Shown here piece after piece: positions 22,975 through 35,709 of a stretch of DNA of 64,000 nt. This stretch comes from Rhizophagus irregularis (lineage: Eukaryota > Glomeromycota > Glomeromycetes > Glomerales > Glomeraceae), in assembly GCF_026210795.1 (NCBI RefSeq), contig NC_089442.1:1116001-1180000 (forward strand), given 5' to 3'. The translations under genes and the position numbers were made by a program. Each line of letters opens with the position of its first letter. Position 1 is the first letter of the stretch. Below the pieces are notes generated by a model. It was not told the DNA's origin. It saw only the letters and a list, made by a program, of their open reading frames with translations, and searched no databases.

Positions 22975-23634
22975 ATGTCACATCTTGTTGAAGATTGTCT
23001 TAGGATTATTTTTACTAAATTGCAATATGATTCAAATTCTTTATATTCATGTATTTTGGTGAATAGTCTTTGGTGTATGATAGGAGTACAAATATTATGG
23101 AAAAATCCTTATGAGACTCTTAATAATCGTAATCAATATAATAAATTTTTTAACACAATAATTTACTTATTACCAGCATCTTCAAAGAAATTATTAAATG
23201 AAAATAATGTTGTTACACTTTCGATTCCTTTTTCAACAAACAAACCATTATTCAATTACATTAGTTTTTCTTCCAAAATTTCATCAGAACTTATATATAA
23301 TATGGGGCTTGCATTAATTAATGAAGTACTTAATTCTTATGAATATCAGGAAAAGTATAAAATATTGGAACAAGAAATTTACAAATTATTGATTAGTAAT
23401 TGCAAAAATATAACAGACTTTAATTGGTTTACAACATTGCCTTTATATCAATATCCTGGGGCATCAACTTTCTTTTCTCAGCTGCGTACCCTTGATATTG
23501 AATGTAATCAAAGTTTGGATTCAGAAAAACTGTTAGGAATGGCACAAATTTGTCAAAATATCGAAATTTTGAAAATATGGTATTATGGAAGGGACATTCC
23601 AGGATTAATTTTTTACGCTCAAATTTCTGTATAA
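22975..23634 (+). CDS. F-box protein, short or C-terminally truncated (219 aa)
   Basis: ATG at 22975 opens MSHLVEDCLRIIFTKLQYDS, an F-box start, followed by YSCILVNSLWCMIGVQILWKNPYE (residues ~22-46). It then has the IYLLPASSKKLL and LFNYISF segments typical of this F-box family in mycorrhizal fungi. Leucine-rich-like sequence begins (LRTLDIECN, ICQNIEILKIW), but the protein stops after GLIFYAQISV, where related proteins usually continue for several hundred residues. I infer a truncated gene, possibly a pseudogene. The N-terminus appears intact and could still be expressed as a bare F-box adaptor. Confidence 0.65.
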   Translation: MSHLVEDCLRIIFTKLQYDSNSLYSCILVNSLWCMIGVQILWKNPYETLNNRNQYNKFFNTIIYLLPASSKKLLNENNVVTLSIPFSTNKPLFNYISFSSKISSELIYNMGLALINEVLNSYEYQEKYKILEQEIYKLLISNCKNITDFNWFTTLPLYQYPGASTFFSQLRTLDIECNQSLDSEKLLGMAQICQNIEILKIWYYGRDIPGLIFYAQISV

Positions 23635-25722
23635 TAGCTCTATGCAGGGTTATTAATAAGGTCATTCAATTAAAATAACTAACCTATTTTTCATTTCTAG
23701 TAGATTCATTATATTTTCTTCGACTGATACACTAGTTTACATAATTATATTGACATCTGAAGAATCCACTTGCTTTACATTCACGTTTATCTAATATTAT
23801 ATTTAAGGATTAATATTTTTTTCGCATATGCGATATATCGCTCATCCCTTTTTTGATAACAAGTTAACGGTAAATGTAAAATAAGAGGGAGCTCTTATTT
23901 TTTTGAATTATATTTAATATAAAGGATTTACTTTTGATTTTAAAATAAAAATTTTTGAATGTTTTACATAACATAAATTGTAATTTTATTATGTATAGGC
24001 GCGTTCTCACCTATTATATAATGTTCAATATAAGCCCATAGGTGTATGACGTGGATAGTTAGTTTTGGATAATATTCCCTATACTTTTTACACTAAATTG
24101 TTATATTATAAAAAAAATCGATATATTTAATATATATACTATCAGCTAAATTTATTGATTGGTCAAATATTTGAACGTTAAAACTTTCTTAGAAAATTCA
24201 TGTGATAAACTAATTAATTTTCTTTTATTGGCGGATTTTCATAATAATTATTAGTACCTTTAGCCTTTAGGTAATAATAATTTTTTATATATTTCATTCG
24301 CTAGTTTACTTTCGGATATAGTGAGTGAGTTTATTTTTAAAAGTATACTAATACTATTGTACTAATAAATTAATAAAAGATTTTTTATAACAAGATTGTG
24401 TTTAGATTTATAAAAAAAATTTATGAGATTTTTTTTTTTAATAACAATAGTTTGGTATAAAAAAATTTCTAGGATTTTTTTTTAATAACAATAATCGGTA
24501 TGGTACAATAGGGTTACCATATAATATTAAAGTCTAATTAAAAAAAAATTGTCATATTTATATAATTTGGATTGTGTAACATTGAAAGTGTGATATTCTT
24601 GCGTCCGATCTATTTCGTATTTATTATATCATAATTTGGTTGACTTTCCTGACTACGATAATCGATCTTTAAACCAATACATTTCCGGTTAATTGAAATT
24701 TTAACTGGATTTCTGATGGATTAATACTAACCAAAAAAAGTATAATTTTTCTTATTAATTGCATTTTATTTGCGGTCATTTCTGCCACGACTCTAATAAT
24801 AATTTTTTTTTTGTTATTTTTCGGTTTTTACTGTAAAGACTGAAACTACCTTTTTAGTCTTTTTTTTTATTAATTTTTTTATCCCTCATTTTATTATTAT
24901 TCTTTCTTTCGGTTAACTTGGTTTGGGTCAAGACTATAATCAGATTAGAACTATGTCCTACGGCTTTTTCGATGTTTTAGTGAGATTTTTTTTAGTCAAT
25001 GATAATGTTTCTGACTAATAAATTCGCGTGAAAATTTTTTTTAGTGAGAATTTTTTTGTTTATGAGATTGTTTTTTTTCAATATTATTTCCCCAACTAAT
25101 AAATTTGCGTGAAAATTTTTTTTTGATATTAACGAATTTTTTTTAGTAAGATTGTTTTTAATTATACAGATATATAGTAACCATATTAATAATTTTTGTA
25201 ATTAAATCATAATAAATTTTTTGATGATAAATTTATTAAAAAACTTCGTAAAATCAGCAATCTTCAGTACCACACTCTTAGAAAAGAGAAGGTGACTTTA
25301 AACATGCTTGGATATATGTTTAAATTTGAAATTTCCAAAAATAGAGGAGGGGAGTAAAAGTTAATTTGGAACGGACTAACGAAAATATATTATTCAATTT
25401 ACTTAGAAAAAGTACAAATACAAATATCTATTAGATCTATGTCTTATAGCAAGATTTGTTTATTTTTTTCATAGTATCGTACTTTAAATATTATTTTTAC
25501 ATTTTCATGATTATCAGGTTATTACAATAAAATTATTTCGTTAACAAAGTGAAACGCAATTTCTTAAAATTAAAATTATGTTGTCGAAAATTTCGAGTCC
25601 ATCCATATCATGTGACTTCCAATTACTAATGACAAAAAGAATATGCATGAAGTCATTGATCGTCAATATATTTATCATTTATTTATTTATTTGTACCTCT
25701 TTTTTCATTTTTCTTTCTTAAA
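23635..25722. other. Intergenic stretch, no gene seen
   Basis: AT-rich, with T-rich runs at 24400-24560 and 24790-25160 (TTTTTTTAGTGAGATT-like motifs). No ORF or recognisable RNA gene. Confidence 0.5.
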
Positions 25723-27311
25723 ATGACTTCATTTTTTTATCCCAATCTTTCGAAAGATTTTTCCTTAATTTTAAATGATGCTGATGATTATAATGTTATT
25801 ATTAAAGTTGGAGAAAATGAAAATACAAAAGAATTTCGTGCTCATTCAGTAATTTTACGTGCTCGTTCTCCTTATTTCAAAAGTGCTCTTTCATCTAATT
25901 GGATCACAAAGAAAAATGATATGATCATGTTTAAAAAAACGAACATTACACCAAATATTTTTAACTTAATTTTAAGGTATGAATAATTTTTCATTTTTTT
26001 TTTAATTATTCTTATCAAATTAAATTAAATAATTTATTCATTAAAAAAAAATGTAATAATAATATAATTAGATATATTTACGTTGGCGAACTTGATTTAA
26101 CTGGACAATCTAGTAAAGATATTCTTGAATTATTAATCGCATCGGACGAATTACTTATTGGAGAGTTATTTAATTATGTTCAAGATTATTTAATTGAAAA
26201 ACGAATTGAGTGGATTCTTAAAAATTTATTTCTTGTTTTACATATTGCGTTTAAAATCACTGATTGCAAGAAATTACAAGATTATTGTATTGATATTATT
26301 TGTGAAGATACACATTTATTTATTACTTCAAACGAATTTCTTTCTCTAGATAAAGATATTATTTATAAAATACTTGAAAGAGATGACTTACGAATTAAAG
26401 AAGTCATCGTTTGGGATCGCTTAATTAAATGGGGTATTGAACAGACTCCTGGTTTGGGAAATGAGAATTGCTATGTAAACTTGCATCACTTAATTAAATG
26501 GGGTATTGAGCAAACTCCTGTTTCGGAAAATGAGAAGTGCGATATAAGCAAATGGTGCAATGAAGATTATGAAGCATTAAAGGAAATATTAAATCAATTT
26601 ATTCTTCTCGTTCGATTTGTAGAAATAACTTCTGATGATTTTAATAATAAAGTCAAACCATATAAGAATATTATTCCTAATCACATTTATGAAGAAATCG
26701 AAGAATTTTATAATAAAGGTACCTTTCCAAAAATAAATACTTTACCACCTAGAATAGGAAAACTTGATTCAAAAATTATCAACCCAAAACTCGCAAAAAT
26801 AATTATCAAATGGATTGTTAAAGAAGATTTCTGGATTTTACGTTATAAATTTAATCTTATGTATCGTGGTAGTATTGATGGTATTAGTTATGAAACATTT
26901 AAAAATAAATGTAAAGGTCAAATGGAAAGTTTGGTTTTAATTAAAGTTAAACATACAAATAAAATATTTGGTGGATATAGTTCTATTGGGTTTAATTCCA
27001 TTGGAAATAATGTTCCAAGTCTTAATGGTTTTGATAATACAAAGTATTATTATTCATCGGATAATTTTATTTTTTCATTTGAAAATGATGATGATACTCA
27101 AAATATGAAAATAAGTCGTGTGAGAAATTATAATAAGGCTATATACGATTATTATGGTACTGGATTTGATTTTGGTTTTGATTCATTGTTTATGTATCAT
27201 AATCAATGTTTGTATGCTAAAAATGATAGTAAAATTTACGAAGATAATTTAAATACAAATTCAGTTTATGAGATTGAAGAAATCGAAACATTCATTGTAA
27301 CTAAACAATAA
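25723..27311 (+). CDS. BTB-BACK-TLDc domain protein A (2 exons, 497 aa)
   Basis: Exon 1 is 25723-25976 (254 nt) and exon 2 is 26072-27311; the GT-AG intron is phase 2 and restores AGA-TAT (R-Y-I-Y-V-G-E). BTB/POZ residues ~1-95: DDYNVIIKVGE, EFRAHSVILRARSPYFKSAL. The BACK-like middle contains ELLIASDELL and LIKWGIEQTP, the latter duplicated at 69-bp spacing (26421 and 26490). TLDc, residues ~315-495: LDSKII, YRGSIDGIS, FGGYSSIGF, DNFIFSFEN, TGFDFGFDSLFM and a closing IEEIETFIV. BTB proteins commonly recruit Cullin-3 ligases; TLDc domains are linked to oxidative-stress protection and V-ATPase binding in other eukaryotes. The combination is common in Rhizophagus. The specific substrate is unknown. 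Confidence 0.88.
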
Positions 27312-28310
27312 TTTCAATATTTACTATGTAATTTACTTAATTAAAAGATTGGTTTAATTACGTGTGTATATATAGTAAGCAAATTATTCATTGTTAACTT
27401 GTATTTTCTTACCTTTATTTTACTCTTAATAATTTTATTTTTCTTTTCATTTTTAACATTACAATTGAATATAATGCTTATTCAAATCTGAAAACAAAAA
27501 AAGTACAAAAGAATATCATACATATTCAGTTATTTTACATCATCTCTTATGATCTTAAGACTTGTTAATAAATTAATGTCAATTTCAGCCTGCACTATAG
27601 TAATGATTTTGCCAACTTTACTGAGCATGATTGTCAATTAATTTCGCTATTCTCGTAAAACTTGATTTCATGTTAGTTTAATTTGATAAATTTCTTTGAA
27701 TTTATGAATAATTTAAATTTAATCAAATAGTAAATTGACCAATTAACTTGAAACAAATTTGCCAGAATAATATTTAGCATTGGCATAGTTTTGTATTTCG
27801 ATTAAATTCACTGTTCATGCAAAGAATATTTTTATAGCGTAAATTACTGTTCAATTATATTATAATAAAGATTCATACTATATTTATATTATAACTCATC
27901 ATATTAGCGTATAAATTTGTCCCATATAGGCGACATAAACAATGAACTAAATTACTTTTACAACCTAACCTTTAATAATAAAAAAATGACACATAAGTAC
28001 AATATAACTACTATGGAAAAGCCAAGAAATTATTTGTAACTTCTATGAAAGAATTTATACATTAAATAATATTTTTTAAAAGCTCGGAATTACTTAGATT
28101 TTGGTATACATAATTTTAAAATATTAAATAATAATAATACCTTTAAAATATTTTAATATTTGCTCACTTGACTGAAATATAACCTTACGGTAAAAGTTAG
28201 AGATTGTTAAATTGTTCCGCGTCAGTTGAATTTATCTGTATAATCACAAGAAATTGCATAATTGTTAAATAATTTTTTAAAAAAAAAAATTTTAATTCAA
28301 AATCGTGACA
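27312..28310. other. Intergenic stretch; weak BTB-like echo at its start
   Basis: Around 27480-27550 the string CAAAAGAATATCATACATATTCAGTTATTTTACATC resembles the 'KEFRAHSVILR' part of the BTB exon, suggesting a short decayed copy. The rest is AT-rich without ORFs. Confidence 0.35.
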
Positions 28311-28812
28311 TCCAAATACGATTTTATTGAATGTAAATACTGTGGTAATTTATATATAATTAGTCGATTCAAATGGTACAAACCATGCCAAATAGATAAT
28401 TTAAGACATATGTTTAAAACTGGGCCAGCGGAAACGAAAAAACTGATAAATCAATTCAGGAAATAACAATTTTACGCAGGTGCGTTGCAACGCACCCACA
28501 AATTATTAAATAGTAAATTTGCTGATCATAACGTGATCATAAATGATCGACAAATTACTATTTAAAAATTTCCAAAAAAGGGGTGCGTTCAAACGCCGGT
28601 GCGTTCAAATTTTAAACCCTTAATAATTAATAGATTTGATAATATAATAGACCAGTTTAAATATATTAAAGAAATGGACAGAAATGATTCCACTGCACTA
28701 TATTCAGCAATATGGCCATTAGAATATGAATACAAAATGAAATAGGAAAGAGTGCCTAATAAATGCGTATATATAATTCACAAAATATTATCAATGAATT
28801 TTAAGTGAGGTA
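28311..28812 (+). pseudogene. Dead kinase N-lobe module with internal insertion
   Basis: Reading frames recover pieces like kinase gene 1 exon 1: ECKYCGNLYI, KWYKPCQIDNL, then after a 1-nt slip NWASGNEKTDKSIQEI. After an unrelated insert of about 150 nt come QFKYIKEMDRNDS and YSAIW, then ERVPNK and a final GAGGTAAG donor-like sequence. Stops and frameshifts rule out function. The insert (about 28470-28620) includes the perfect 18-bp palindrome GGTGCGTTGCAACGCACC at 28479-28496 and imperfect inverted repeats, so it looks like a small MITE. It shows that module-1-type exons were also spread to the neighbourhood of kinase gene 2. Confidence 0.65.
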
Positions 28813-29407
28813 AGAAAATTTTAATTTTTTGTAATTTAAATTTAGTACTGTCAAAAGTACGCAATAATAACTATAACTAAAAAGACTTCTTTTGAACTCT
28901 TTCTGTCTATTTTTTCGTCCTGAAATTTTCGGACTAATGATCGACAGGAAAGAATTGTGAATTTTTTTTTTTTATTAATTTTATAAATATTGCGTCATAA
29001 ATTTCATAAATTATCTTATTTTTCCAGATGTGGACATTTATAAGCGTAGTAATACTATCACACAGTTAAACCGAATGGTTTTGCAAACAAATATTATAAT
29101 AAAAATATTTAAACAACAAAGATTACTATGTACATGAAACAAATTATCAGTTACGATTAAAATTATATTATATTATCAGTTACGATTATAATAAGTATAA
29201 AAATAAGAAAAATAGGCAATTTCTCAATGTGATTTAAGTTGTCATTGATTGATCATTGACCAACATCCGTCATCCGGGTAATCCGGCGTAAAAATTTTGT
29301 TACACAATGCATTAATAAATGATGTACATCCGAAAAATTCCGTATACTTAATAGGGTTAAAAAAATTATTCTTAGATATTCAAATTCATTTGTAATTTAT
29401 AAAAGTT
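28813..29407. other. Intergenic region upstream of kinase gene 2
   Basis: AT-rich. A segment at about 29045-29110 resembles 36910-36985 (ATCACAC...GTTAAAC...AATGGTTTTG). No ORF. Confidence 0.4.
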
Positions 29408-32400
29408 ATGTACCCTTTTAACAAAGTTATCAAAAAGCTAATTAAGTCATCACATGTTAAGGAATATAAAATATGTGATAAATGTAATTATATATGTGAT
29501 GCAAAACTTTTTCAACAAAATTTTGGAAATTGGACTAGTGGTAATAATGAAATTGATAAATTTATTCAAGATACTCAGCTTTCAGCTCATAATGATGTGA
29601 AGAAAGCATTAGAATGGATACCTCATAATAGATTATACAATATTAAATATATTGCAAAAAATGAGTTTGGCAAAAAATATAGAGCAAATTGGATTGATGG
29701 AAATATAAATAATCGGAATGTTGTAAATCAAATTTGGGAAAGAATAAATTATAATATGTTTGTAATTCTGGTAAGCTTAAATAATTTAAAAAATCTTACA
29801 CAAGAATTTAAAAATAAGGTATGATAAACTTATTTAGTAAAATTTTAAAATTTTGAATATTTTGGTTTTTACTAATATTACTATCTTTTACAGATTAAAA
29901 TAGAATGTGAATTTTATGGAATAACTCAAGATCCAGAAACAAAAAATTATATAATGGTTTTAAATAATAAATGTAAAAAGTGTAATAGTGGTATATGTAA
30001 CATAATATACTTTCAACATAAATTCATAGATTGGACTAGTGGTAATAATGATATTGATAAATTTATTCAAGAGACTCAGAAATCAGTTCATAAAGAGAGT
30101 GAAATATCACATGCATTAGAATGGATACCTTATGATAGATTGTATGATATTAAATATATTGCAAAAGATGGTTTTGGCAAAGTGTATAGGGCAAATTGGA
30201 TTGATGGCTATATAACTTATTGGAATATTGAAAATCAGAATTGGAAAAGAAAAGATTATAATATGTTTGTGATTTTGAAGAGTTTAAATACTCTAAAGAA
30301 TCTTACATTAGAAATTGTAAATGAGGTATAAACTTCAGTTATTACTTAACAAAATTATTAACATTTTATTTAATAATATATTATTACATTTGTAGATTAA
30401 ACTTGAACATGAAATTTATGGAATAACTCAGGATCTAGAAACAGAAAATTACATGATGGTTCTGAATAATAAATGTAAAATGTGTAATGGCATATGTTAC
30501 GCAATACATTTTCAACATAAATTCATAGATTGGACTAGTGGTAATAATGATATTGATAAATTTATTCAAGATACTCAGCTTTCAACTCATGGCAATATAA
30601 AGAAAGCATTAGAATGGATACCTTATGGTAAATTGTATGGTATTACATATTTTGCAAAAGATGGTTTTGGGAAAGTATCATATGAGGTATATTGGATTGA
30701 TGGTTATATAATTAATTGGAATAATGAAAATCAAAATTGGAAAAGAAAAGATTATACATCTGTGTTTTTGAAGAGTTTAAATAAAAAAAATCTTATATTA
30801 GAAGTTGTAAATAAGGTATAACCTTCAGTTAGTATACTTAACAAAATTATAAACATTTTATTTACTAATAAACTATTACATTTATAGATTAATATGGTTT
30901 ATGGAATAACTCAGAATCCAGAAACAAAAAATTATATGATGGTTTTGAGCCATGAATGCAAAAAGTGCAACAGTATGTGTAACATAATACACTTTCAACA
31001 TAAATTTATAGATTGGACTAGTGGTAATAATGATATTGATAAATTTATTCAAGATACTCAGCTATCAGTTCATAAAGATAGTGAAATGTCACATGCATTA
31101 GAATGGATACCTTATGATAGATTGGAGAATTTTAAATATGTTGCAGAAGGTAGTTTTGGTAAAGTGTATAGGGCAAATTGGATTGATGGCTATATGGCTA
31201 ATTGGAATAGTAAAAATCAAGATTGGAAAAGAAAAGGTTATAATATGTTTGTAATTTTGAAGAGTTTAAATATTCCAAAAAATCTCATATTAGAAATTGT
31301 AAATGAAGTATAAACTAAGTTATTACTTAACAAAATTATAATGGTTTATTTACTAATACATTATTATATTTATAGACTAAAATTGAACATGAAATTTATG
31401 GAATAACTCAGGATCCAGAAACAAAAAATTACATGATAATTCTGAATAATAAATGTAAAATGTGTAATAGTATATGTTATGCAATATACTTTCAACATAA
31501 ATTTATAGATTGGACAAGTGGTAATAATGATATTGATAAATTTATTCAAGATACTCAGCTATCAGTTCATAAAGATAGTGAAATGTCACATGCATTAGAA
31601 TGGATACCTTATAGTAGATTGGATGATATTAAATATGTTGCAGAAGGTGGTTTTGGCAAAGTGTATAGGGCAAATTGGATTGATGGTTATATGGCTAATT
31701 GGAATAGTGAAAATCAAGATTGGAAAAGAAAAGGTTATAATATGTTTGTGATTTTGAAGAGTTTGAATATTCTAAAAAATCTTATATTAGAAATTGTAAA
31801 TGAGGTGAGGTATAAACTTCAGTTATTACTTAACAAAATTATAAAAATTTTATTTACTAATACATTATTACATTTGTAGATTAAAATTGAACATGAAATT
31901 TATGGAATAACGCAAGATCCAGAAACAAAAAATTACATGATGGTTCTGAATAATAAATGTAAAATATGTAAAAGTATATGCTATGCAATATACTTTCAAT
32001 ATAAATTCATAGATTGGACAAGTGGTAATAATGATATTGATAAATTTATTCAAAATACTCAGCTATCAGTTCATAAAGATAGTGAAATGTCACATGCATT
32101 AGAATGGATACCTTATGGTAGATTTGAAGATATTAAATATATTGCAGAGGGTGGTTTTAGCAAAGTGTATAGGGCAAATTGGATTGATGGTTGTATAACT
32201 AATTGGAATAGTGAAAATCAAAATTGGAAAAGATATGGAAATAGAGATGTAATTCTCAAAGGTTTAAATAATTTAAAGATTATTACAAAATTTACAAATA
32301 ATGAGGTGCAGTATAATAAATTTAATACCAATAACATTTTAAAGTTTTTAATTTTTACTAATATATTCGTATTTGTAGGTCAATATATCTTTTGGAATAA

Positions 32401-34280
32401 CTCAAGATCCAGAAACAAAAAATTATATGATGGTTTTGAATAATAAATTTAAAATATGTAAAACATGCAATGGTATATGTCATGCAATATACTTTCAATA
32501 TAAATTCATGGATTGGACAAGTGGTAATAATGATATTGATAAATTTATTCAAGATATTCAGAAATCAGCTCATTATAATGTAGAGAAAGCATTAGAATGG
32601 ATACCTTATGATAGATTGTATGATATTAAATATATTGCAAAAGATGGTTTTGGCAAAGTGTATAGGGCAAATTGGATTGATGGTTATATGGTTTATTGGA
32701 ATAGTGAAAATCAAAATTGGTTAAGAAAATGTTATAATATGTATGTGATTTTGAAGAATTTAAATACTTCAAAAAATCTTATATTAGGATTCGTAAATAA
32801 GGTAATAAGCTTCAGTTATTACTTAACAAAATTATAACATTTTATTTACTAATATATTATTGCATTTGTAGATTAAAATTGAACATGAATTTTATGGAAT
32901 AACGCAAGATCCAGAAACAAAAAATTACATGATGGTTCTGAATAATAAATGTAAAATGTGTAAAGGTATATGTTATGCAATACACTTTCAACATAAATTC
33001 ATGGATTGGACTAGTGGTAATAATGATATTGATAAATTTATTCAAGATACTCAGAAATCAGTTCATAAAGATAGTGAAATATCACATGCATTAGAATGGA
33101 TACCTTATGATAGATTGTATGATATTGAATATATTGCAAAAGGTGGTTTTGGCAAAGTGTTTAGGGCAACTTGGATTGATAGTTTTATAACTAATTGGAA
33201 TAGTGAAAATCAAAATTGGAAAAGATATAATGAAAATATGTTTGTAGCTCTGAAAAGTTTAGATAATTCAAAAAATGTTACATCAGAATTTATGAATGAG
33301 GTATAATTTGATTAATTAATTATTTTTTTTTTTTTTGATCATAATACTTAGATTGTTTGCTTTACTAATATATTTTGTATTTTTGCATTTACATCATAGA
33401 TTATGCTGCATAATAAAGTAAAAATAGATAATAATGTAATTGTTAGATTTTATGGAATAACTCAGGATCCAAAAACAAAAAATTATATGATGGTTCTAGA
33501 TTATGCAGAAGATGGAAGTTTACGAAATTATTTAGATAAGGAATATAAGCTTAATTGGGATATAATGTTTGAATATTTACAAAATATTATTGTTGGACTT
33601 AAATGTATTCATGAAAAGGAATTTATTCATCGAGATTTGCATATTGGGAATATATTAAAGTTTAAATATAAAACTGCTATAACTGATTTGGGATTATGTA
33701 AACCTGCAAATTTAGAAAATGCAAAAACCAACATATATGGTGTTTTACCTTATATAGCACCTGAAATTTTAAGGGGACAAAATTATACCAAAGCTGGTGA
33801 TATTTATAGTTTTGGCATAATAATGTATGAAGTGATTTCCGGATTACCCCATATCATGATTTAAAACATGATAATAATTTAGCAATAAAAATTTGTAAAG
33901 GACTTAGACCAAGATTTAACATTAAAGTACCACAATTAATTGTGCATTTAATTAAAAGATGTTTAGATGCCAATCCATTAAATCGACCAATAGCAAAAGA
34001 AATAATTGATATTTTATTTAGATGGCAATATGAATCTAGCAATGAACAAACAATAGAATTACGAGCACAAATTAAAGAAGCCGATGAAATAAACAATAAT
34101 TCGCCGAGTAGCAGTATACTTACTTCAACTAATTTAGGAATATCATATAATACACATTCAGAAGCTATTTATACAAGTAGATTACTCGATTTTAATAATC
34201 TTCCTGTACCAAAAAATTCTGACGATTATTATGAACAAAATAATAATATAATTAGCGAGGAATTTTCAGGTATCATTTAA
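29408..34280 (+). CDS. Multi-module TKL-type kinase: eight N-lobe modules, one C-lobe (9 exons, frameshift in last)
   Basis: Exons: 29408-29818, 29894-30325, 30396-30815, 30888-31307, 31376-31804, 31880-32305, 32379-32801, 32872-33300, 33400-34280. All introns are GT-AG and phase 0. Modules 1-8 carry a Cys knuckle, DWTSGNNDIDKFIQ, ALEWIPY, a Gly-loop and a beta3 strand. Loops range from KNEFGKKY (module 1, no beta3 Lys) through AKDGFGKVY and AEGGFGKVY to AKGGFGKVFRATW with VALK in module 8. Each following exon starts with beta4-beta5-hinge (GITQDPETKNYMMVL). Exon 9 encodes HRDLHIGN, DLG for DFG, APE and DIYSFGIIM. It breaks at 33847-33850: four C where five keep the frame, producing a stop at 33862-33864. 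The frame from about 33851 to 34280 holds the C-lobe end and tail. With the frame intact the protein would be about 1420 residues. The break is either a recent lesion or a homopolymer error. Confidence 0.7.
29894..33399 (+). repeat. Tandem exon-intron repeat, 7 units of about 490-530 bp, in kinase gene 2
   Basis: Unit starts 29894, 30396, 30888, 31376, 31880, 32379 and 32872 (spacings 488-504), then 33400. Neighbouring units are very similar in exon and intron. For example most introns share CTTCAGTTATTACTTAAC and ACATTATTACATTTGTAG-like bodies, which points to recent unequal crossing-over or gene conversion. Confidence 0.85.
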
Positions 34281-35499
34281 TAATTTTATTATTTAAAACA
34301 CAAATCAGTCTTTAAAGATATTAATAAAACTTTTTATTAAATAGAGTCTTTACAAATTGATATTTCTCAATTGAATATTAATTAAGATGCAAGTTTTAAT
34401 TCTTATGGCTGGTCGATGATTAATATTATTCGATATATTGTTCTATTTTTTTTTTTAGGTTCAAAATATCGAATTTAATAAGCACAGTAAAAGCTTTTAG
34501 CGCATTTCCTGAACCACTGTTAGTTACTAGTTACAAATATTACAAATACTATTGTATGTATCATTAGTATATATAGATTTTAGATTTTACTAATTTTTTT
34601 AAAAAAACTGTTTTTTTTTTATATTAATCATTACAATATAAAACTCTGTTTAACAACATGATCGTTAAATTATTTGAAATATAGTATTTTTTTTTTACTT
34701 TTCTTCATTAATTAGAAGGGCAATTTTTTTTTATAGCTAAATTAGTGGGAATCACGATAAACAGAGTTTAAATTTTAACGATCTAAATTATATATGTATT
34801 TATTTTATTTTATTGGTTAAATAAATTATTAAAATTTAAGCAAATACAGGATTTTAAAAAATGGAAATTTCTTAATTAATAAATTTGGTACAATTTGAAG
34901 TCTTTTAAATTATAATTAGTTTATAGCAGATTTTATACACATTTAAATAATGGCAAGATAAAATTTTCAGATTCTATATGAAATTATTTTATTAATCTTT
35001 ATTTAATATCAAGAAATATATAAAAATACAAAACGCATATTTTCCCGTCCTAACAAAACCACTGACTAAAAGTATGAATTCTTTTTTAATGAAAGATCAA
35101 AAGTAAATAATATTGCTGTGAATTTTTCTTGTGCTATACAATTCAACAACTGAATATTCCAATTGTAAATAAAAAACATGATAATTAAACTTAATTTTGA
35201 GCGATCCAGACAATTTTTGATAAACATTTAGAATTTATAAAATATTATTTGCTCTAGAAATTTTGTATAAAAACAAATCGTTATAATCCTTCCCAAAAAA
35301 CTGATCTAAATTGAATATTCAGTTTCAGTTTCTCAGTTTATGATAATACATTATAAAATGTTTTTTACTCATCTGATAATTCAAAATCAAAATTTATTTT
35401 GTTCAATCTTATCATAATTTTAGGAATCTATTGATAATATTACTAAAGTATTTAAAACTGTATAATAAAATTTTAATGTATGACCAGGAAAATTCTTTT
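34281..35499. other. Intergenic stretch, no gene seen
   Basis: AT-rich, no ORF or recognisable element. Confidence 0.5.
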
Positions 35500-35507
35500 A
35501 CTCGACG

Positions 35508-35701
35508 TAGTGTTATATAAATGGATGATCCGGATGACCGATCCGTAAATAACGGATGATCCGGATAACCATAATGATCCGTTACTATAAAATAATACTA
35601 ATCAAACGGATGGATCCGGCAGAAATAGCAGATGACTATCTCCGGGGTGGTTTCGAATCGGACAAATCCGCGGATTGGCGAATTGACGGATCGCAACACT
35701 A
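35508..35701. mobile_element. Small hAT-like MITE candidate (194 bp)
   Basis: It starts TAGTGTTATA and ends CGCAACACTA, and is filled with GGATCCG/GGATGATCCGGAT repeats in both orientations. Flanks are ACTCGACG (35500-35507) and ACTCGACT (35702-35709), a 7-of-8 match in the size expected for hAT. GC content is well above the surroundings. Confidence 0.6.
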
Positions 35702-35709
35702 ACTCGACT

